Shown one piece after another: positions 8,884 to 17,846 of a stretch of 64,000 bases of DNA (position 1 is its first letter; the number at the start of each line of letters is the position of its first letter). Under the pieces are notes generated by a model. The model was not told where the DNA came from and did no database searches. It saw only the letters and a list, made by a program, of their open reading frames with translations. Origin of the DNA: Castellaniella sp040276065 (lineage in GTDB: Bacteria > Pseudomonadota > Gammaproteobacteria > Burkholderiales > Burkholderiaceae_B); the NCBI RefSeq assembly GCF_040276065.1, contig NZ_JBELOI010000001.1:496001-560000 (forward strand). Reading direction: 5' to 3'. Made by a program: the position numbers and the translations under genes.

Positions 8884-9815
8884 AGGGGTGCTCCCGTGTG
8901 GAAGGTGTGCCGGTAGATGGCCTCGAGGCTGGGGACGTCCACGGCCAGGGATTGCAGTCCGGCTCCGGCCTGGATGGCGGCGCGTGCCGCATCGGCGCGC
9001 ACGTCGCCAGCAGCCTGCAGGACATAGTGGCCAGGTTCGGGCATGCGGACCTGGCTGACGCCGGGGACAGTGGCTAGCGCGGCGCGAATGTCCGGGCCGA
9101 CGGCCGTCAGGCGGATTTCGTGGCTGTCGCCCAGCACCTGCCGCGCGAGCTCGTCGACCGGGCCGGCGAGGACGATGCGGCCGGCGTTGAACAAGGCCAC
9201 GCGATCGCAGACGCGCTGTACCTGGTCGAGCAGGTGCGAGGACAGCAGGATGGTCGTCCCGTCGGCGCGTAGTTCCTCGATGAGCGCCAGAAAGGACTCG
9301 GTGGACTGCGGATCAAGGCCCGAGGTGGGCTCATCGAGAATGGCGATCGGTGCGCGTTTCATGATGATCTCGGCCAGCCCCAGGCGGCGGCGCATGCCGT
9401 GGGAAAAGGTTCCGACGCGCTGGCGGGCGTGCGCGGCGAGGTTTACGCGCTCGAGCGCCTGCAGGATCCGCGCATTGCGTTCGCCGGGCTCGATGCCCAG
9501 CAGCTTGGCCGTATAGCTCAGGTTGTCGAGCGCCGTGAGCTGATCGTAGAAGCCGACGGAGTCGGGCATGTAGCCGACGCGGCGCTTGACCTCCAGCGGC
9601 TTGCGCTGCGGGTTTTCGCCCAGGATGCGCACGGTTCCGCGCGTGGCCTCGGTCAGCCCGAGCAGGATCAGGATGGTTGTGGTCTTGCCCGCGCCGTTGG
9701 GGCCGAGCAGGCCGAAGACCTCGCCCGCGCCCACCTCGAAGCTGATCTCGTGCAGGGCGGTGTGCCGGCCGTACCGCTTGCCCAGACCCTGGGCCGTGAT
9801 GACGGGCGCGCTCAT
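8880..9815 (-). CDS. ABC transporter ATP-binding protein (NosF/CcmA-like)
   Basis: 311-residue ATPase with Walker A GPNGAGKTT (about residues 38-46), signature FSHGMRRRL (a variant of LSGGQ), Walker B IAILDEPTSGLDP and the switch histidine in LLSSHLLDQ. A C-terminal domain of about 90 residues follows, as in ABC-2 exporters of the NosF/CcmA group. The ATG at 9815 overlaps the stop of the NEW3 gene by four bases, and its own stop overlaps the permease start by four bases, giving a coupled three-gene operon. The open frame extends upstream, but that part is out-of-frame shadow of the NEW3 gene. Confidence 0.92.
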   Translation of the reverse strand: MSAPVITAQGLGKRYGRHTALHEISFEVGAGEVFGLLGPNGAGKTTTILILLGLTEATRGTVRILGENPQRKPLEVKRRVGYMPDSVGFYDQLTALDNLSYTAKLLGIEPGERNARILQALERVNLAAHARQRVGTFSHGMRRRLGLAEIIMKRAPIAILDEPTSGLDPQSTESFLALIEELRADGTTILLSSHLLDQVQRVCDRVALFNAGRIVLAGPVDELARQVLGDSHEIRLTAVGPDIRAALATVPGVSQVRMPEPGHYVLQAAGDVRADAARAAIQAGAGLQSLAVDVPSLEAIYRHTFHTGAPL

Positions 9816-10978
9816 CTGCGGCCATACCTTGCGACTGCCCCGATCAGCACCAGCAGGGCGATGGCGATGAGGATGGCGCCGCTCACGCCCCAAAGGCTCG
9901 AGGTAGTCACCGACACGCGCAGATCGCCGTGGGCCGACTGGCCCTGCGACCGCGCCGAGAGCTTGACCATGTAGTCGCCGGCGAGCGACTGCGAGGAGGG
10001 CGTGATGTGCGCCTGGACCTCCGCGGTCTTGCCCGGCTCGATGCGCTCGATGCGAGCTGGCTCGAAGCTGAGTTTCCACCCCGAGGGGGCAGTGCCGTCC
10101 ACGGTGATATCCTGGGCGGCGGCGGTGCCGCTGTTGCGAATCTCGAGCGGTACCGTCGAAGCCTCTTGGATTTGGGCGCTGGCGCTCATCAGCCCGTCGC
10201 GGCCCGACAGGTCGAGTTGTGGCTGACCGGTGATGTCCAGTTTCAGGTCTGTGCTGGCCGAGACGCCGCCGGCCGATACCGTGACCTTGATGGGATGGTC
10301 GCCCGAAGGCGCCATGGCGGGCGGGCGGACGTGCAGTTTAATGTCCTTGGATTCGCCGGCCTTGATCGGCACTGCGCTGACCTGTTGACTGCCGTAGCCT
10401 TCCGTAAACGAGGTGTCGTAGTATTGAGGTGCCTGGGCATCCAGGCTGGCGAGCACGTCCTGCCCGCTGTCGTTCTTGATCTTCAATTGGAAGTCGAAGG
10501 CGGTTTTGGTCGATCCCGTGAGCTGAGGCAGATCGGACTGAATCGAGAGCTTGGGCGGCAGCCGATCGGCGAGCGTGACGTCAATGGGCAGGCTCAGTTG
10601 GCGCTGGCCGCCCTCTGCATGGATCACCAGCGTGTGGGTCGAAGCATCCTTCGCTTGAGGGATGTCAAGACGTAATTGGAGGGAGAGCGTATCGTTGGCT
10701 GCGGGCATGGCGGCGGCCACTGGCTGGCCTGCGCCCAGCAGCGTCGCCTTCCAGCCTTCGGGCACGCCCGAGACAGACAGGGACAGGCGTTCCGGGGGGG
10801 TGTCGTTGTTGCGCAGGCTCAGGCGGATGTTGGACGTCCCGCCCGCCTGGACGGTCACCGATGGAAAGTCGCTGGTGAGGTAGATGCCTGTGGGCGCGGT
10901 GCTTGCAGCCCATGCGGCCACCGGGGCCTGGAGGCACAGTGCGCAGACTGCGGCGAGTATGGCGAGGGATTTGTGCAT
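9812..10978 (-). CDS. Secreted NEW3-domain protein anchored by a C-terminal membrane helix
   Basis: 388 residues with an N-terminal signal peptide (MHKSLAILAAVCALCLQAP..AWA), several beta-rich repeats of the NEW3/COG1470 alpha-galactosidase-associated type (for example LSVSGVPEGWKATLL and VDGTAPSGWKLSFEP) and a C-terminal transmembrane helix (GAILIAIALLVLIGAVARYG) ending in RR. It should sit in the periplasm tethered to the inner membrane. The gene is the first of the NEW3-ATPase-permease operon, an order I know from other bacteria. A role as periplasmic ligand-binding or scaffolding subunit is inference. I chose the ATG at 10978 because the signal peptide begins there; an in-frame ATG at 11059 would place 27 residues before it. 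Confidence 0.82.
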   Translation of the reverse strand: MHKSLAILAAVCALCLQAPVAAWAASTAPTGIYLTSDFPSVTVQAGGTSNIRLSLRNNDTPPERLSLSVSGVPEGWKATLLGAGQPVAAAMPAANDTLSLQLRLDIPQAKDASTHTLVIHAEGGQRQLSLPIDVTLADRLPPKLSIQSDLPQLTGSTKTAFDFQLKIKNDSGQDVLASLDAQAPQYYDTSFTEGYGSQQVSAVPIKAGESKDIKLHVRPPAMAPSGDHPIKVTVSAGGVSASTDLKLDITGQPQLDLSGRDGLMSASAQIQEASTVPLEIRNSGTAAAQDITVDGTAPSGWKLSFEPARIERIEPGKTAEVQAHITPSSQSLAGDYMVKLSARSQGQSAHGDLRVSVTTSSLWGVSGAILIAIALLVLIGAVARYGRR

Positions 10979-11164
10979 GATGGCGTCCGGTCTCCTGTTG
11001 GATGGGTTGTGGTCGAACTCTTTTCCTAAATGACCGGAATTCCTTGTTTCGAGTTTCATCCAATGAGTATCTTTTTGTTTCTCCAGGGGTGGCGAGCAGG
11101 GTTCGCGGATCGCCGGCGGGCTGGCGAGCGACGATTTTCGCGCGCATTGGATGGGTATTTTGAA

Positions 11165-11193
11165 TTGAGAATCGTTCGCATTCCTGATAAAAT
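11165..11193 (+). promoter_or_regulatory. Fur-controlled promoter of the tonB operon
   Basis: A -35 TTGAGA (11165-11170) and -10 TAAAAT (11188-11193) are separated by exactly 17 bp. A 7-1-7 Fur box TGAGAATCGTTCGCA (11166-11180) matches 10 of 14 symmetric positions of the consensus TGATAATnATTATCA and covers the -35 region. Iron-replete Fur would therefore block transcription of tonB-exbB-exbD. Confidence 0.78.
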
Positions 11194-11238
11194 CTCTCGG
11201 TTTCGGGGATTCGTCTCCACTCCTTGAACCATATCCCC

Positions 11239-12075
11239 ATGCCTATTGGCTCAACACCCCGTTATCCGCTCCAGAGGCTGGCCGCCGCGCTCGTGGCGAT
11301 CGGTCTGCATGCGGCTGTGCTGGCCATGGTCCTGTCTACAACGGCGGATCACGTGGCGCCGGGCGTGGAGGAGGCCCTCGACATCCAGTTTGTCGAACTT
11401 GGGCCGGCCATCGAGCCGACGGTCGAGCCGTCCGCGCCGCAGCCGGTCGTGGAACCTCCACCCGAACCTGAGCCCGAGCCGCCGCCCGAACCCGTGGTCG
11501 AGCCGGAGCCTGAGCCGGTGATCGAACCCGAGCCCGAACCTGTCATCGAGCCCACGGTCGAGCCTGCGCCCGAGCCTGTGATCGAGCCCGAGCCGGCGCC
11601 AGAGCCCGAGGCGATCATCGAGCGGCCCAAACCCGAGCCCCCGCCCAAGCCAAAGCCAAAGCCCAAGCCCGTGGTTCACAAGCCGGTACCTAAACCGGCG
11701 CCCAAGCCGGCACCCGAGCCAGTCGCCGCCGCTCCCGGCGTCAGCGCTCCCGCCGCGATGGCGCGTGGCGAGCATCAGGCAGTCGATCCGGACCGGCCGC
11801 GCACCATCGGGCAGGTCGATTACCTGGGACGGCGCCCCAGCCCGATCTATCCGCGCCTGTCCGAGCGTCGCGGCGAGCAGGGTCGTGTGGTGCTGCGCGT
11901 CCTGATTTCTCCGCAAGGCGGGGTGGCCGATGTGACCGTGCATCGCTCGTCGGGCCATTCGCGGCTGGATCAGGCCGCCATCGACGCCATGCGCAGCGCG
12001 CGGTTTCGCCCCTACACCGAGAACGGGATCGCCTACAAGGCGCTCGTCGACATTCCTTTCGATTTCGTTTTATAG
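11239..12075 (+). CDS. tonB: TonB energy transducer
   Basis: 278 residues. It has an N-terminal membrane anchor (ALVAIGLHAAVLAMVLS, about residues 16-32) and a long periplasmic spacer rich in Pro-Glu then Pro-Lys (about 45-165, many PEPE, VIEPEPE and KPKPKP repeats). The C-terminal TonB domain runs from YLGRRPSPIYPRLSERR to the end and contains the ARFRPYTENG segment. It couples the proton motive force harvested by ExbB-ExbD to outer-membrane siderophore or haem receptors. It is first in tonB-exbB-exbD behind a Fur-box promoter. A TTG at 11224 could add five residues; the ATG at 11239 is preferred. Neither start has a strong ribosome site. Confidence 0.93.
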   Translation: MPIGSTPRYPLQRLAAALVAIGLHAAVLAMVLSTTADHVAPGVEEALDIQFVELGPAIEPTVEPSAPQPVVEPPPEPEPEPPPEPVVEPEPEPVIEPEPEPVIEPTVEPAPEPVIEPEPAPEPEAIIERPKPEPPPKPKPKPKPVVHKPVPKPAPKPAPEPVAAAPGVSAPAAMARGEHQAVDPDRPRTIGQVDYLGRRPSPIYPRLSERRGEQGRVVLRVLISPQGGVADVTVHRSSGHSRLDQAAIDAMRSARFRPYTENGIAYKALVDIPFDFVL

Positions 12076-12086
12076 GACACATCGCC

Positions 12087-12986
12087 ATGCTTGAGTTCAT
12101 GAGTGACGCCTTGCACATCCTGGCACAGGTGGCCGGGCCCGATGGCGCGGCGGGTGTCGCGCAGCCGCTGGCCGGTTCCACCGTGCCCCTGGCCGGCGCT
12201 GTCGCCCCCCTGTTGCCGACATCGCCGACACCGGCCGACCTGGGGCCGGGCGGCCTGGGTGTTCTGCATTTCGTGTCGCAAAGCGATGCCGTGGGCAAGT
12301 CGCTGTTCGTCTTCCTGCTGCTGATGTCGCTGGCGAGCTGGTACCTGATCCTGTCGAAATCCTTCACGCATTTGCGGATTCGGCGGCGCTCGGCCAAGTT
12401 CCTGGCAGAGTTCTGGGCGGCGAGTTCGCTCGAGCAGGTCGAGAACGAGATCGCCACGCACGGTGCCGAGGAGCCCTTTGCCCATCTGGCCAGCCACGCC
12501 ATCCACGCTCGCAAGCACCATGCGAAATACGGTGCGATGAAACTCGAGGAAAGCGGTTCGACGGCCGCCTTCATCACCCGCACGATCCGCAAGGTGATCG
12601 ACGAAGAGACCGCGCGCCTGGAAAACGGCCTGACGCTGCTCGCTTCGGTCGGCTCGACCGCGCCTTTCGTGGGCTTGTTCGGCACGGTCTGGGGCGTCTA
12701 TCACGCGCTCTTGAGCATCAGCATGTCCGACGGCGTGACGATCAACCGGATCGCCGGCCCGGTGGGCGAGGCGCTGATCATGACGGGCCTGGGCCTAGCC
12801 GTGGCGATCCCGGCGGTGCTGGCCTACAACGCCTTCGTGCGCGCCAATCGCGTCTACCTGGCCAACCTGGACGCCTTCGCCCACGATCTGTTTACCTTCC
12901 TGTCGACCGGACAGCAGGTCGCCGAGAACGGTCATGAGCGTGGCCGCCATATCAGCCTCGCGGCCCCCACCGCCCGGGGAGCCTGA
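12087..12986 (+). CDS. exbB: ExbB proton channel subunit
   Basis: 299-residue MotA/TolQ/ExbB family inner-membrane protein with three predicted helices. The first is LFVFLLLMSLASWYLIL (about residues 73-89). The conserved block GLTLLASVGSTAPFVGLFGTVWGVYHAL contains the second helix, and LIMTGLGLAVAIPAVLAYN is the third. The Ala/Pro-rich N-terminal 70 residues form a periplasmic extension seen in longer ExbB proteins. With ExbD it forms the stator that energises TonB. It starts 11 bp after tonB and ends 1 bp before exbD. Confidence 0.93.
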   Translation: MLEFMSDALHILAQVAGPDGAAGVAQPLAGSTVPLAGAVAPLLPTSPTPADLGPGGLGVLHFVSQSDAVGKSLFVFLLLMSLASWYLILSKSFTHLRIRRRSAKFLAEFWAASSLEQVENEIATHGAEEPFAHLASHAIHARKHHAKYGAMKLEESGSTAAFITRTIRKVIDEETARLENGLTLLASVGSTAPFVGLFGTVWGVYHALLSISMSDGVTINRIAGPVGEALIMTGLGLAVAIPAVLAYNAFVRANRVYLANLDAFAHDLFTFLSTGQQVAENGHERGRHISLAAPTARGA

Positions 12987-12987
12987 C

Positions 12988-13470
12988 ATGGCGTTCGGCG
13001 GCTTCGATTCCAAGGGTTCGTCCAGCACCATGTCGGAAATCAATATGGTGCCCCTGATCGACGTAATGCTGGTGCTGCTGGTGATTTTCATCATCACGGC
13101 GCCGTTGCTCAGCCACTCCATCCGCATCGACGTGCCGCGGGTCAGCGCGCAGCCGGTGGAGCAGGAGCCCCTCGTGGTGGACTTGGCCATCGACTCCCAC
13201 GGCGGCATGTTCTGGAACGAGCAGCCGGTGGCGATGGCGGAGCTGGCCGCGCGTTTCGCCCAGGAGGCGGCGCGCGATCCGCAGCCTCAGGTGCGCATCC
13301 GGGCCGACCTCGACACGCGCTATGCGCTATTGGCGGAGATCATGGGCGCGGCGCGCAGGGCGGGGATCAAGCGTCTGGGCTTCATCACCCAGCCCGGCGA
13401 ATCAGCCGCGCCGGGCACGGCCGACGAACCCGTCAAACCCGCTTCGGCCGCCGCGCCGGCCACGCATTGA
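12988..13470 (+). CDS. exbD: ExbD stator subunit
   Basis: 160-residue ExbD/TolR protein with a cytosolic N-terminus (SEINMVPLIDVMLVLLVIF) that leads into a single membrane helix. The aspartate in LIDVMLV is the family's essential protonatable residue. The periplasmic domain (about 45-135) follows, then an Ala/Pro-rich tail. The ATG at 12988 is chosen because it follows the exbB stop by one base; an in-frame ATG at 12934 would overlap exbB by 53 bases. It ends the tonB operon. Confidence 0.92.
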   Translation: MAFGGFDSKGSSSTMSEINMVPLIDVMLVLLVIFIITAPLLSHSIRIDVPRVSAQPVEQEPLVVDLAIDSHGGMFWNEQPVAMAELAARFAQEAARDPQPQVRIRADLDTRYALLAEIMGAARRAGIKRLGFITQPGESAAPGTADEPVKPASAAAPATH

Positions 13471-13568
13471 ACGCTTGAATCCACCGCTTGTCTTCAGGGT
13501 GTCGTCAGGAATGTAACGCCCGCGAACGAGCGCTGTGTGAGCACCGCGCTTCGGGCTAGAATCACGGC

Positions 13569-14243
13569 ATGCGAGTGCTAGTGATCGAAGACGATACGAC
13601 CCTGGGCCATGCCCTACGCGAATTCCTGGGCGATCAAGGCTATGCCGTCGACTGGCTCAAGGAAGGCGACCGCGTCGAGGGCGCGGTCGCGGGCCAGGCG
13701 TATGACCTGCTCCTGCTGGATCTGAACTTGCCGGGCCTCGCCGGGCTCGAGGTGCTGCGGCGCCTGCGGGCCGCGGGCAATCAGGTGCCGGTGCTGATCC
13801 TGACGGCGCGCGACGGGCTCGAAGACCGGGTCGCCGGGCTCGACGCCGGTGCCGACGACTACGTGACCAAGCCTTTCGAACTGCCCGAGCTCGCCGCGCG
13901 GGTGCGCGCCTTCGCTCGCCGGCGCGTCGGCACCGCCAGGACACTGCTCGAATGCGGCCCATTGGTCTTCGACACGGTGGACCGCCAGGTGCGCGTCGAT
14001 GGTGTCCGGCTGTCCTTGTCGGTGCGTGAATTGTCGGTGCTCGAGATGCTCATGGCCCGTCCAGGCCGGGTCGTCACCAAGCAGCAGATCGTCAATTCTC
14101 TCTCGGCCTGGGATGCCGATTTCAGCGAGAACGCAGTCGAGGTTTATATCTACCGCCTGCGCAAGCGCCTGGACGGCACGGGCGCCGGCATCCAGACAGT
14201 GCGCGGATTTGGCTATCTGCTCGACACCGATCGTGCCCAATAG
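13569..14243 (+). CDS. OmpR-family response regulator
   Basis: 224 residues. The receiver domain has the acidic pair EDD (residues 7-9), phospho-acceptor aspartate in LLLLDLNLPG, threonine in LILTARD and lysine in YVTKPFE. The winged-helix trans_reg_C domain (about 130-220) ends with VEVYIYRLRKRLDG and VRGFGYLL. Overall it resembles the QseB/TctD/PmrA branch. The sensor kinase gene overlaps its end by 11 bases and kup follows, so potassium or osmotic homeostasis is a plausible but unproven output. Confidence 0.92.
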   Translation: MRVLVIEDDTTLGHALREFLGDQGYAVDWLKEGDRVEGAVAGQAYDLLLLDLNLPGLAGLEVLRRLRAAGNQVPVLILTARDGLEDRVAGLDAGADDYVTKPFELPELAARVRAFARRRVGTARTLLECGPLVFDTVDRQVRVDGVRLSLSVRELSVLEMLMARPGRVVTKQQIVNSLSAWDADFSENAVEVYIYRLRKRLDGTGAGIQTVRGFGYLLDTDRAQ

Positions 14244-15396
14244 CGTAAAACCACCTGCGGCCTCGGACCAGGACGAGGCCGCGCCGCCTGGTGGCGTGCT
14301 CGGGCGCCTGATGCCTCGCGGCTCGCTGGCGCGGCACTTGGTCCAGCGCCTGTTGCCCGCCCTGGTGATTCTGGTGCTCATCGATCTGGTGGCGACCTGG
14401 TTCATGACGCGCGGCATCGCCGCCAATGCCTGGCTGCTGCGCGACCTGTTCTGGACCATGGTGTTCAGCCAGGCCTTCCTGGTGATCCTGTTCGCCTGGG
14501 TCCTGATCTCGGGTATCCGCTCCGAGCTCGCGTCCATCAATCGGCTGTCCGATGAAATCCGCCGACGCTCCGTCGACGACCTGCAGCCCTTGGATCAGAC
14601 TGGCCTACCGATCGAGATCGCGCCCTTGGTGATACGCTTCAACGGCTTGCTGCAGGGGCTTGATGATGCCATGCAGGCGCAGCGCCGCTTCATAGGCCAT
14701 GCGGCGCATCAGCTACGCACGCCGCTGGCGGGCCTGAAGCTCGAGTCCGAGCTGATGCTGGCGCGCGATCTGCCCGAGGACGTGCGCGCGCGCGCCGAGC
14801 GGATCAAGCAGGTCAGCGACCGGATGATCCGGCTGGGCCAGCAACTCTTGATCCTGGCGCGCGCGGACCATTCGGCGCGCCCGCGCGACAGCTTCACCCG
14901 GCTGGACTTGTGCGAGTGGATGCGCCATGCGGGCTCGGACTGGTTGGGCGCGGCCCGTGACCGGCGGCTCGAGCTGCAGCTTGTCGCGCCCGACGGGCCG
15001 GTCTGGATCGATGGTGATCCTTTGCTGCTGAGCGAACTGCTCGGAAACCTGATCGATAATGCGCTACGCTACGGCAAGGGGGCCACGAGGGTAACGCTGC
15101 GCATTGCCGCGAATCCGCCGTCCTTCACGGTCGAGGACGATGGCGCGGGCGTCGATACCGAGGATGTCGAGCGTGTGTTCGAAGCCTTCTACCGCTCGGC
15201 CGGCGCCTCGGTCGAGGGCTCGGGGCTGGGCCTGGCGATCGTACGCGAGATTGCCAGGGCGCATGGCGCCTGGTGGAGGCTCGCCAGCCGTCCCGACTTT
15301 CAAGGCACCCGCGTGACGATCGTTTTTCCCGGGCCTCGGCGGGGTGCTCATCTGACACGGATCGAATCGGCCGATGACGCCGCATATGCAAAATAA
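14233..15396 (+). CDS. Sensor histidine kinase, short-loop type
   Basis: 387 residues, starting at a GTG that overlaps the regulator by 11 bases. Two membrane helices (LVILVLIDLVATWFMT and VFSQAFLVILFAWVLI) are separated by only about 20 residues, so there is almost no periplasmic sensor. Then come HAMP-like sequence, the H box FIGHAAHQLRTPL, the N box NLIDNALRYG, and ATP-lid motifs VEDDGAGV and GSGLGLAIV. The stimulus is presumably sensed in the membrane or cytosol. Its last 23 bases overlap the start of kup, which suggests coupled translation of the kinase and the potassium transporter. Confidence 0.88.
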   Translation: MPNSVKPPAASDQDEAAPPGGVLGRLMPRGSLARHLVQRLLPALVILVLIDLVATWFMTRGIAANAWLLRDLFWTMVFSQAFLVILFAWVLISGIRSELASINRLSDEIRRRSVDDLQPLDQTGLPIEIAPLVIRFNGLLQGLDDAMQAQRRFIGHAAHQLRTPLAGLKLESELMLARDLPEDVRARAERIKQVSDRMIRLGQQLLILARADHSARPRDSFTRLDLCEWMRHAGSDWLGAARDRRLELQLVAPDGPVWIDGDPLLLSELLGNLIDNALRYGKGATRVTLRIAANPPSFTVEDDGAGVDTEDVERVFEAFYRSAGASVEGSGLGLAIVREIARAHGAWWRLASRPDFQGTRVTIVFPGPRRGAHLTRIESADDAAYAK

Positions 15397-17272
15397 TCCC
15401 GATGCTCGCACGTCCTCGCCCAAGGCCGCGCTGATGATTGGGGCGCTGGGCGTGGTATACGGAGATATCGGCACCAGCCCGCTGTACACCATGAAGGTCG
15501 CGCTCTCGGGCGCCGGGCGGCCCGATGCCGGACATATCCTGGGTGTGCTGTCCATCCTGTTCTGGATGTTGCTGGTGGTGGTTTCGCTCAAGTACGTGAC
15601 CTGCATCCTGCGGGCCGACAACCGGGGCGAGGGCGGCACGCTGGCCCTCATGGAGCTCGCCGTGCGCGGCCGCTCCGAGCGGACCCGCTGGCGCCTGATG
15701 ATATTGGGTCTGATCGGCGCCAGTCTGTTCTACGGCGACAGCATGATCACGCCGGCGATCTCGGTGCTGTCGGCGGTCGAGGGCATCGGCGTGATTTCGC
15801 ACACCTTCGACCCGTGGGTGGTGCCGATCTCCGTGCTGGTGCTGGTGGCTCTATTCATGGTTCAGGCGCGCGGCACCGGGACGGTGGGCCGGCTGTTCGG
15901 CCCGGTCATGTTGCTCTGGTTCCTTGTGCTGGGCGTGCTCGGGGCCTGGCGCATCCTGCAGGTGCCGCAGGTCCTGCAGGCCATCAATCCCGTCTGGGCC
16001 TTGCGTTTCATTGGCGAGGCGCCCTGGGAAACCTTTGTGGCCCTGGGTTCGCTGGTGCTGGCGTTGACCGGGGCCGAGGCGCTATACGCCGACATGGGCC
16101 ATTTCGGACGACCGGCCATTCGGCGCGCCTGGTTTTGGCTGGTCCAGCCCGCGCTGGTGCTGTGCTATTTCGGGCAGGGGGCGCTGCTGCTGGACGATCC
16201 GGCGGCCATCCTCAACCCCTTCTTTTTGCTGGCTCCGGGTTGGGGTCTCGTGCCGCTGGTGTGCCTGGCCACGGCTGCCACCGTGATCGCCTCGCAGTCG
16301 GTGATCTCGGGGGCGTTCTCGGTGACCCGGCAGGCCGTGCAACTCGGCTATTGGCCGCGCATGGTGATCCAGCACACCTCCGCGCGCGAGGAAGGCCAGA
16401 TCTATTTGCCGCGGGTCAACTGGTTGCTGATGCTCGCTGTGCTGATCCTGGTCCTTGCCTTTGGGTCCTCTGATCGCCTGGCGCATGCATATGGCTTTGC
16501 CGTCACGGGCACCATGCTGATGACCTCGGTGCTGGCCTTCGCCGTCCTCCCTCGTGGCGCGCGCGGGGCGCGCCGCCTCGCCTGGCTCGCCTTGATCGGC
16601 GTGTTCCTGGTGATCGACATTCTGTTGTTTTCCTCGAACACGCTCAAGATCCACGAGGGCGGCTGGCTGCCGCTGCTGGTCGGCCTTGCGCTGCTTGCCC
16701 TGATGGTGACCTGGAAGCGCGGCCGCCAGCAGATCCACGAGATGCTGGCCGGCGATCAACAACCTCTGGCCGAATTCATGGAAGGGCTGGAGCAGTACCC
16801 GCCCACCCGCGTGCCCGGCACCGCGGTATTCATGAGCATGATCGTGGGGACGGTGCCGCCGGCGCTGCTGCACAACCTCAAGCACAACAAGGTGTTGCAC
16901 GAGCAGGCCCTGTTCCTGACGGTCGAGAGCGTCGGCGTGCCTTATGTCCCATTCGACGAACGGGTGCGCCTCGAGCGCGTCAGCCGCAGCAGCTGGCAGG
17001 CGGTGGCGCGCTGGGGATTCAAGCAGGAACCCAATGTGCCGCAGGTCATCGAGCAGATCGCCCAGGAGGTGCCCGAACTCGAGCTCGATCCGATGCGGAT
17101 TTCTTATTTCCTGTCCCGCCAGACCGTCATCGTCGTGCGCAAGCGCTCATGGCTGGATCTCTGCCAGCGGCGGCTGTTCGCCTTCATGGCACGCAACGCC
17201 AGCCGCAGCACCCGGTTCTACAAGATTCCGCCCAACCGAGTGGTCGAGATGGGCATGCAGACCGAGTTGTAG
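15374..17272 (+). CDS. kup: Kup-family potassium uptake protein
   Basis: 632 residues, the normal length for Kup/HAK/KT transporters. The signature GVVYGDIGTSPLYT (about residues 27-40) and the FYGDSMITPAISVLSAVEG block are present. There are about twelve membrane helices to residue 430 and a C-terminal cytosolic domain. Kup brings in K+ with protons and is insensitive to the Trk/Kdp signals. The gene overlaps the kinase by 23 bases; an alternative in-frame ATG at 15386 reduces the overlap. The two-component pair directly upstream is an unusual arrangement. Confidence 0.93.
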   Translation: MTPHMQNNPDARTSSPKAALMIGALGVVYGDIGTSPLYTMKVALSGAGRPDAGHILGVLSILFWMLLVVVSLKYVTCILRADNRGEGGTLALMELAVRGRSERTRWRLMILGLIGASLFYGDSMITPAISVLSAVEGIGVISHTFDPWVVPISVLVLVALFMVQARGTGTVGRLFGPVMLLWFLVLGVLGAWRILQVPQVLQAINPVWALRFIGEAPWETFVALGSLVLALTGAEALYADMGHFGRPAIRRAWFWLVQPALVLCYFGQGALLLDDPAAILNPFFLLAPGWGLVPLVCLATAATVIASQSVISGAFSVTRQAVQLGYWPRMVIQHTSAREEGQIYLPRVNWLLMLAVLILVLAFGSSDRLAHAYGFAVTGTMLMTSVLAFAVLPRGARGARRLAWLALIGVFLVIDILLFSSNTLKIHEGGWLPLLVGLALLALMVTWKRGRQQIHEMLAGDQQPLAEFMEGLEQYPPTRVPGTAVFMSMIVGTVPPALLHNLKHNKVLHEQALFLTVESVGVPYVPFDERVRLERVSRSSWQAVARWGFKQEPNVPQVIEQIAQEVPELELDPMRISYFLSRQTVIVVRKRSWLDLCQRRLFAFMARNASRSTRFYKIPPNRVVEMGMQTEL

Positions 17273-17299
17273 GCTCGGTCGGCGATTCGATGCCGCGAC

Positions 17300-17749
17300 T
17301 CATTTCCCCATGCCGCCGCCCGACACGGGGGCCGGCGTCGCCGGTGCCGCTGCTGGTGTCGCGGGTGCCGGGATGGTGATCGTGGTTTCGCGCATGACGC
17401 CGCCTCCCGAGACCGAACCCTCAGTGACGGTGCCCGGTTTTTCCATCAGTGTCAGGCAGTCCTGGCGCTGGTCGGCGGGCAGGGCGTTGCAGCGCGCGGT
17501 CCGGTTGGCGTCCTCGGCTTGTACGCCGGGCGCCGAGAGCGCGTCGCGGCGGGTGGCCTCGAGCGCGGCGCCGGCCTCTCGCAGGCAGGCTTGTTGATCG
17601 ATGCCCGGTGTGGAATGGCAGCGCTGGACGTCCGTCTGGTACTGCGCCTGTGCCGAATCCGCCGCGCGGGCGAGGGGGGAAAACAGGAGGGTGGCGCCCA
17701 GGCCGAGAGCGATCAGGCCGGCTGTGCGCGCGGGTGTCGGGATACGCAT
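17300..17749 (-). CDS. Small secreted protein of unknown function
   Basis: 149 residues with a clear signal peptide (TAGLIALGLGATLLFSPLARAAD, cleavage after about residue 29). The mature part has four cysteines (RCHSTPGIDQQAC and RCNALPADQRQDC), which could form two disulfides, and a Pro/Ala/Gly-rich C-terminus. I do not recognise the family, but the paired C-x11-C pattern is typical of small periplasmic proteins. It is convergent with kup, with 27 bp between stops. Confidence 0.7.
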   Translation of the reverse strand: MRIPTPARTAGLIALGLGATLLFSPLARAADSAQAQYQTDVQRCHSTPGIDQQACLREAGAALEATRRDALSAPGVQAEDANRTARCNALPADQRQDCLTLMEKPGTVTEGSVSGGGVMRETTITIPAPATPAAAPATPAPVSGGGMGK

Positions 17750-17846
17750 GATGAGTACTCCTTGCTCGAAGCGGCCCGGGGTTTTGGGTCGCGCTTGTCA
17801 TGGATATCCAGTGTACGGGTTTGCCCTAGGGGTGCGTGTAACAAAG

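Noticed and set aside
11251..11958. Minus-strand frames rich in Gly/Arg/Ser opposite tonB
   Set aside because: Low-complexity reflection of the Pro-Glu repeat of TonB, with no ribosome site or homology.
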